Shown in pieces: positions 57,961 to 63,861 of a stretch of DNA of 63,861 nt. The stretch is from CAWJAP01 sp963834365 (GTDB lineage: Bacteria > Acidobacteriota > Vicinamibacteria > Vicinamibacterales > Vicinamibacteraceae), in the NCBI GenBank assembly GCA_963834365.1, contig CAWIBS010000001.1, forward strand, positions 1 through 63,861, in the 5' to 3' direction. Positions within the stretch are counted from its first letter, which is position 1. Each line of letters starts with the position of its first letter. The notes beneath the pieces are model-generated. The model saw only the letters and a program-made list of their open reading frames with translations. It did not search any database and was not told the DNA's origin. A program made the translations under genes and the position numbers.

Positions 57961-60625
57961 ATGCCCTTCCTCGCCGAACGTCTCCTTGGACTCGTGCTTG
58001 CGCAGGAGCGCCTCGCTGAGACAATCCTGGGCGATCTGGCAGAAGAGCAGGAACGCGTCAGGCGCCGCCGCGGGGCCGTAGCCGCCGCGCTCTGGTACTG
58101 GCGCACGGCCGTACCGCTCGCCGTGCATCTCGGCTGGCGGCGGCTCACTCGTCGTGCCGCCCTCCCGCACAGGAGAGAACCGATGATCGACGGGCTCGTC
58201 CGCGACTTCCGGCATGGGCTCCGCGCGCTCGTGCGGCAGCCTGCCTTCTCCTTGATCGTCGCGCTCACACTTGCCGTGCGGACTCGCCGCGAACGTGACA
58301 ATCCTCGCCGTCGTCGATGCGCTCATCGTGCGCCCGTTGACGCTCCCCGATGCCGACCGCATCACCCGCGTGTTCGGCCACGCGCCGGGTGGAGCGTTTG
58401 CCGATCGGCTCGGCGATTTCGCCCGCAGATTTCCTGGATTTCAGGCGCGAGACCCGCGTTGGCCGAGCGGCTCGAGGCGCTCGAGTTCTGGGACGCGAGC
58501 GTGACGGGCACGAGCGAGCCGGAGCGCGTGCAGGGCTTCCGGGTGACGCCGGGCTTCTTCAATCTGATGGGCGTGGCACCGCGTATGGGGCGCACGTTCA
58601 CCTCGGCCGAGGGCGAGCCAGGTCGCGACAAGGTGGCGATCCTCGCCTACGGCCTCTGGAACCGGCGCTTTGGGAGCGACCCGCGGATCGTGGGCCAGAC
58701 CATTCGCGTCGACGGCGAGCCCTACACCGTCGTCGGCGTGGCGCCGCAGCGGTTCGACTTTCCGTTTGGCAGCGAGATCTGGACGCCGCTCAGCTTTTCC
58801 CCGGAGGCGGCGGCCAATCGCACCGGCCGATCCCTGATGGTCCTGGCGCGGCTGCCGTCCGGCCGGGAGGCGGGCGACCTGCAGGCCGAGCTCGCCACGA
58901 TCGCCGCGCCGGCTCGCGCGCGAGCTCCCGCAGACCAATCGCGGGTGGAACGTGAACGTGATGACGCTCGCGAAATCCGTCCAGGACATCGGCGTCGGGC
59001 CGTTCCTGATGGTGTGGCAGGCGTCGGCAATCTTCATCCTGTTGATTGCCTGCGCGAACGTGACCAACTTGCTGCTGGTGCGCGGCGCGGCCCGCCAGAG
59101 AAGCATCGCCCTGAGCGTTGCGCTCGGAGCAGGACGCGGCCGCGTGATGCGCCAGCTGCTCGTGGAAACCATCGTCCTGGCGCTCGGTGGATCGCTGCTC
59201 GCGCTGCCGCTCGCGTGGCTGGCGCTGCGGGCCCTGACCTCGGCGATGCCGGCCGAGGTCGCGCGGTTCAGTCGGCGGTTGGGATCAGATCGACATCGAC
59301 GGGCGGGAGCCATGGCGATCGCGGCGCTCCTGGCCGTCGGGGTCGTCGCTGATCGCGGGCCTGGTGCCGGCCTGGCGTTGCGTCCTCGGTCTCGCTCACC
59401 GACGCGCTCAAGGAGGGCGGCCGCGCGGGCGGGCACGCGGTTCGCAGCCGTCTTCGCAACGCCCTCGGGGATTGCGTGGCCGAGGTCGCACTGGCGTTGA
59501 CGCTGCTCGTGGCCGCCGGTCTCAGTGTTCGCGGCATGCTCCGTATCGTCTCGCAGGACGATCGGTACGAGCAGGACGGCGTGCTCACGATGCGCATGAC
59601 ACTGCCGGACTCGCGGTCACGGCGAACCGGTCGTCCGCCGGCAGTTCCTCGAAGCCCTGGTGTGCGAAGGTCGAGGCGCTTCCCGGCGTCGAGCGCGCCG
59701 GCGTCCTCAACATCCTGCCCTCATCGGCCAACAACCAGTCGCGGACAATCGGAATCGAGGGCCGGCCGGCACGCGACGAGTCCGAGCGTCTGCGGCCGGA
59801 CTTCCGCACGATATGCGCCGGACACGTTTCGCGTGATGCGCATCGCCGTTCTCGAGGGACGCGGCGTGGACGCGACCGACGGTCCCGACTCGCCGCGCGT
59901 CGCCGTCGTCAATCGGGTGATGGCGGACACCTACTGGCGTGGCGGGGCCGCCGTCGGACGCCGCTTCCGGTTGCGCGACGGCGACTGGATCAGGGTCATC
60001 GGCGTGTCCGGCAACGTGCGGCACGATTGGTTCATCAATCGCATCGACCCCCACCTTCTACGTGCCGATGGCACAGGCTCCTCCCGGGGGAAGCCGACGC
60101 TCGTGCTCGGATCGGCCGGCGATCCGCTCGCGCTCGCGGGCCCCGCCAGCCAGGTCGTGCGGCGCTCGATGTCGACCTGCAGGTATACTCGGTCAAGACC
60201 ACGTGACGCGTGCGATACGACCGGGCACTCGGCCCGCGATTCGCGGCGGGCCAGATGGGGTCGTTCGGCGTCATCGGCTTGCTCCTCGCGGCGGTCGGTG
60301 TCTACGGGGTCATGGCGTATACCGTGAGCCTTCGGGCTGACGGGATCGGCGTGCGCATGGCGCTCGGGGCGAGTCGCCGGGGCGTGATGCTCGACACGAT
60401 CCGCCGGGCGCTGGCGCTGATGGGAATCGGTCTGGGGCTGGGGCTCGTGGGGGCTTCCGCGCTCGGCCGGGGCCATGGAACAACTGCTGTTTGGAACCGT
60501 CAGCCTCGACGTTGATGAGCTTCGGTGGCTGTCGGCTCTCCTGGTCGCGGTCGCCGTGCTCGCCTCGGTCTTCCCGGCGCATCGCGCGACACATGTCGAT
60601 CCTGGTGGCTCTGCGCGGCGAGTGA
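57961..60625 (+). pseudogene. ADOP-type permease with N-terminal prefix domain, copy 3 (frame broken many times)
   Basis: Originally about 890 residues. The N-terminal ~80 residues (LAERLLGLVLAQERLAETILGDLAEEQERV, VAAALWYWRTAVPLAVHLGWRRL) are the permease prefix domain found in many ADOPs. Then come the MacB/FtsX blocks: RDFRHGLRALVRQPAFSLIVALTL, the core domain (VQGFRVTPGFFNLMGVAPRMGRTF), FtsX 1 (LLIACANVTNLLLVRGAARQRS), a broken second core, and FtsX 2 (GIGVRMALGASRRGVMLDTIRRAL), ending near ASVFPAHRATHVDP at 60625. Frame changes occur near 58285, 58410, 58460, 58935, 59275 and several times after 59300. I cannot tell draft errors from real decay here. Confidence 0.82.
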
Positions 60626-60644
60626 GCTGCGGCCGGAACACGAC

Positions 60645-60996
60645 GTGGCACAAACGTATCTCGGCGAGTTCGAGCATCTGGTGTTGCTGGCCGTCCTGCG
60701 GCTCGCCGACGAGGCCTATGCGGTGCCGATGCGCGAGGCCATCGAGGAGCGTTCCCGGCATGCGGTCGCACACCGCCCTCTCTACACCACGCTCAATCGG
60801 CTCGAGCAGAAGCGTCTGCTGCGGTCGGTGCTTCGGCGAGCCGCTGGCCGAGCGGGGGGGGGGGGCACGGCGGATCTACGCGGTCACCGCGCAAGGGGGC
60901 GGCCAGCCTGCGCACGGCGCGCGCTGCAATAGGCGGGCTATCGAGCGGGCTGCACGAACGACCTCGGCGGACTGCGGACGCTCCCCGCCGAAGTAG
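60645..60996 (+). CDS. PadR-family transcriptional regulator (frame damaged at a G12 tract)
   Basis: About 115 residues. The GTG start gives VAQTYLGEFEHLVLLAVLRLADEAYAVPMREAIEERSRHAV, then RPLYTTLNRLEQKRLL, the winged-helix block of PadR regulators that accompany ADOP permeases. After SVLRRAAGRAG the frame is damaged: a change near 60835 allows EPLAERGGGARRIYAVTAQGGG, and a run of twelve G (60854-60865) sits in the middle. The family usually encodes a glycine-rich loop here (AERGG). It follows the permease by 20 bases, so it probably regulates that gene and shares its transcript. Confidence 0.78.
60854..60865. repeat. homopolymer of twelve G
   Basis: Longest homopolymer noticed in the window. 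It lies within the PadR frame, at the position of the AERGG loop. A one-base length change would switch the frame. Confidence 0.9.
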
Positions 60997-61061
60997 CACC
61001 TTCCTGCGGTCGCATGCTCCCTCCCTGGGAGACGAGACCCGACGCGGCCGCGCCTCTTGTT

Positions 61062-61730
61062 TCATTCTTCGCGGTCAGGACACGGTGCCAAGGGCACCCT
61101 CGGTGGCCATAGGTGCGATCGGGGATCATATTTTCGGAACAGCGCGAGAAAGGTCGACTCCCCTGGCGGCCATTTTTCGGCCGTTCTGATGTGAGTGAGG
61201 CCTGCGGCCTGGGGCCCGTCGACCACGACGACCGGCGGGCGCCATGCCCGCCCCGATTCGACGGGCACACCCTTGGGAATCTGGCCTCCGCTGCGATGCT
61301 GGCGACTGCGATGATGGCCAACCGTCCGCCAGGTTTCAGCGACGCGACCAGGCTCCTGTTGAAGGCGTCGACTGCCCGTAATGTGGTGATAGACGTTACG
61401 GAGGAAAATCGCATCGCGGCACGCGTAGGGCAGATTAGTTCCTCCCTCTGCGCCTTCGATCACCAGGTCACGTTCGTCAACCCTTCCTTCTTAGCAGTAC
61501 TGGCGCGTTTGCCGCAGACATACTCGGTCATGTCGGTGGCGAACACGCGGGCCCGAGCCAATCCGATCAGAGAGCGCCAGCAGGTTGGTCACACGCCGAA
61601 GCCGGACCCCGACATCGGCCACGGTCATGCCGGGCTTCAACTCCAGCACCTGAACAAGGGTCGGCGCATCGCGCTCGGCCTGCCTGCGCTCCTGCGCAAT
61701 CTGCGCGGCGTCGGGTTGCTGTGCATGCAC
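61062..61730 (-). pseudogene. class I SAM-dependent methyltransferase, exported type (frame broken)
   Basis: Originally about 220 residues. The N-terminal block QQPDAAQIAQERRQAERDAPTLVQVLELKPGMTVADVG is SAM motif I; a degraded stretch follows. Then NLPYACRDAIFLRNVYHHIT, AFNRSLVASLKPGGRLAIIAV and AGLTHIRTAEKWPPGESTFLALFRK in other frames. Several frame changes are needed (near 61600, 61490, 61400, 61250). This is typical of acidobacterial periplasmic-type methyltransferases with an N-terminal signal, which here would lie upstream in damaged sequence. The role is unknown. The gene is leftward, downstream of the PhyH gene. Confidence 0.7.
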
Positions 61731-61864
61731 GGCGCCGACTCCCCAGGGGCGCCGAGTTCGAGCATCTGGAGCAAGTGCTAGCGTCGTCGTCTAGGTGAAT
61801 GGACGCTCCTCAGACCTCACCGGCTGGAGTGAAGGGATTGGCAAGTCGCGGACGGGGAGCTGAC

Positions 61865-62772
61865 TCACTGCGTGGCCGGCCGATTCCCGCGGGCGCTCGC
61901 GTCACGGCCCTGGTCGAGCCAGTCCATGTCTCCGGCGTCGGCGAAGCGCCTCGAGGGCCGCCTCCAGGATGGCCGCGTCCTCGACCTTCGCCAGGCGCGG
62001 GGTAGCGCCAGGGTGACGCGATTGCCCGATACGGGTCGTTGCGCTTTGCGTTGTAGCAGCCGATCGGCGACCAGCGCGGGTGCTCCGAACGGTTCTGAGT
62101 CGAGGGCATGCAGCAGATTGGGGTGAAAGAAGAGCGCGTCCCCAGGCTGCCGTTTCGACGTGCACGAGGGGCAGCCGCTTCGCAATCTCCGCCACGCGTT
62201 CCGGGTCGGCCCCCGCCTGGTCGCCAGTCAGCACGTGGTTCACACGACCCGCGGAGGTGCGACCCGCTCGAGAACCTGCGGACGAGCCATTCTCCCCGCG
62301 TGGCAGGAATGCACAGCGATGAACACACTGACCAGGTCCGGGTACCAGGACCGCCGTTCTCGTACCCGGTCGCCGTCATTCCTCGGTGCCAGGCCCGGCG
62401 CCCTCCGACCCTGGCCTCCTTCATAATCATCTTCGAGTGGTAGTGGTAGACTTCGTCGCCGAGGATGCGCTCGCCGGTCTCCACCGCCGACCAACCCGGC
62501 ACCGCGCGAACATACCGTCAATCCCCTCGCCCGGATGGTTCCAGAGCGACAGCCGGACGACTCCCCCCTCGCCGTCGGCACGGCCGATCCAGAGGTCGTC
62601 GAGCGCCTTGTCTTCCCTTCGCCGCGCGACAAGAGCAGCGCGATCTCGCGAACGCCGAAGAACCCGCGGGCCCAGGACGAATCCGTCCTGGTCGTGGGGC
62701 GAGCTTCTCCAGCGGCCAGCGGTCCACGGGCCATGATCGTTCGACGCGGGTCAAGCGTCCCGCCGATTCCAC
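61865..62772 (-). pseudogene. phytanoyl-CoA dioxygenase family protein (frame broken)
   Basis: About 300 residues of an Fe(II)/2-oxoglutarate dioxygenase of the PhyH family. Blocks in order, each in a different frame: DRWPLEKLA, GFFGVREIALLLSR, GERILGDEVYHYHSKMIMKEARVGG followed by the Fe-ligand region AWHR/DDGYW in damaged form, VPDLVSVFIAVHSCHA, VLTGDQAGADPERVAEIAKRLPLVHVETAA, GDALFFHPNLLHALD with the second His ligand, CYNAKRNDPYR, and LAKVEDAAILEA...MDWLDQGRDASARGN. At least six frame changes are needed. It probably hydroxylates a small or lipid-like substrate. It is translated leftward next to the Gfo/Idh gene. Confidence 0.75.
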
Positions 62773-63861
62773 GGTGTCCGGGACGTGGAGCGGCGTAGGG
62801 CGCGCGGATCCTGGCCGGGTCGGCGTGGCGACGCCCTCGGCGTAGGCGCGGAAAGGTCAGGGTCTCCGGGTCGGAGGCGGGGCTGCGCCCGAGCCTGTAT
62901 GAGATGTTCGCGAGATGGATGAGGGCGGGCGCGGGTCGAACGCTTCATGAATCCTCGCGTTGAATGTCGCTCGATCCCCGTCGCGGATGGCATTCACGAA
63001 CGCCCGCAGTCGTGATTCGCCTCGCCGCTTCCGGTCGGGCCCGGCTCACGCCCTTCACCCATGTACGTGCACCATACACGAGTCCTTCACCATGTAGCCC
63101 TTTGAATCCGAAGAAGAAGGTCCAACAGCGTTACCAGGAATCCATGGCCATGTACTCCGGCCACTTTGATGCAGATTACTGCGAAGAGGCGGCCCCGCGC
63201 TTTGGCATGAAGAACGTGTCTTCGGAATTGGTGATCCAGCCGCGCACCTCGAACTGCAGTTCCTTCTTCTTCTCCGCCGCGCCCTGCGGTTGCGGGAACT
63301 CGAACATCGCCATCAGCGCGTTCGGGGTCTGTTTGATCATCGTCGAACATGAAGTGGCCGCCCATGGCATGGACCTGGTCGGCAGCTTCACTTCGAGAGC
63401 CCAGCGGGCCACGTCGAGCTCGTGGATGCCCTGATTGCCGATGTCGCCGTTGCCATAGTCCCAGTTCCAGTGCCAGTTGTAGTGGAAGCGGTTCTTGTTC
63501 AACGGCCGCTGCGGAGCGGGGCCGAGCCAGAGGTCGTAGTCGCCCGCCCTGTCGGAACCTGCTCGTGGCCTGCGTGCCCGCCCAATCGGCCTGCGCCACT
63601 TGTCACAGAGGCCCTTCGCCAGATAAACCTCGCCCAGCCCGCCATCCGCGAGGAACTTCGCCATCGTCTCCGCGCAGGGATTGCTTCGCTGCTCGGCGCC
63701 GTCCTGGGACGATGACCTTCGCCTTCTTCGCCGCGGCGGCGAGCAGTCACCCTCGTGCACGTTGTGGCGGCTCGGCTTCCACCGTCACATGCTTGCCCGG
63801 CCTGATCGCCCAGAGCGCTGCGAGCGCATGCCAATGGTTCGGCGTCACGATCGACACCGCG
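62760..63861 (-). pseudogene. Gfo/Idh/MocA-family oxidoreductase, partial at window end (frame broken)
   Basis: The window cuts the N-terminus. At the edge the reverse strand reads AVSIVTPNHWHALAALWAIRPGKHV, where the conserved NHWHA and the EKP region (read as VEAEPP) are recognisable. Next come QDGAEQRSNPCAETMAKFLADGGLGEVYLAKGLC and YDLWLGPAPQRPLNKNRFHYNWHWNWDYGNGDIGNQGIHELDVARWAL, then MAMFEFPQPQGAAEKKKELQFEVRGWITNSEDTF. The C-terminal block FVNAIRDGDRATFNARIHEA lies near 62970. Frame changes near 63775, 63615, 63370, 63180 and others break it. It resembles the intact Gfo/Idh at 10597 but is a different subgroup. Confidence 0.78.

Overview
The window is a GC-rich chromosomal segment. It most likely comes from an acidobacterium, probably of the class Vicinamibacteria. 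That is an inference from gene content: three large MacB/FtsX-type permeases of the ADOP class (one with the typical N-terminal prefix domain and a PadR partner), a periplasmic propeller histidine kinase, Tat-exported Gfo/Idh and sugar-isomerase paralogues, TldD-like secreted proteins, and several families of dispersed palindromic repeats. No rRNA, tRNA, CRISPR array, prophage or transposase gene was seen.

Layout. 0-10 kb: APC permease, DinB protein with overlapping MgtE, FHA-GGDEF cyclase, exported sugar isomerase, DUF885 hydrolase, flavin amine oxidase, PepSY membrane protein. 10-19 kb: exported Gfo/Idh/MocA oxidoreductase, NIPSNAP protein, a tandem pair of exported TldD/TldE-like proteins, DUF4342 protein, homocysteine methyltransferase, exported two-domain VOC protein. 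19-26.6 kb: SulP-STAS anion transporter, DUF202 protein, a periplasmic helical protein, a symporter fused to a solute-binding domain, a zinc-ribbon/outer-membrane pair, dienelactone hydrolase. 26.7-38.7 kb: signalling block (ATPase regulator, lone receiver, NarL-type regulator, propeller kinase) divergent from a giant secreted M36 metalloprotease. 38.9-50.7 kb: sugar O-methyltransferase, ASCH-like and YjbR proteins, SDR, two paralogous FAD oxidases, YciI and DUF4242 proteins, a second large ATPase regulator. 50.9-61 kb: three ADOP permeases, a second DinB protein, PadR regulator. 61-63.9 kb: a badly broken leftward set of methyltransferase, phytanoyl-CoA dioxygenase and Gfo/Idh/MocA oxidoreductase, the last running off the window.

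Many genes are split by one-base frame changes although the protein on both sides remains well conserved, so the sequence is probably an error-prone draft rather than a decaying genome. I annotate such genes as one feature and give the approximate break point. The errors are clustered: several genes of 1.4-2.5 kb are intact, whereas the M36 gene, the kinase and the last 6 kb contain many.

The most interesting non-genic content is the repeats: a ~120-bp composite palindrome in four copies, shorter CTTCAG/CTGAAG hairpins, two copies of a ~190-bp inverted-arm element that both abut 3' ends of genes, tandem GACTGAAGACC-like repeats, and an 11-bp direct repeat array between the kinase and the protease. 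The most interesting genes are the symporter-binding-protein fusion and the secreted TldD/TldE-like pair in which only one member keeps the zinc motif.
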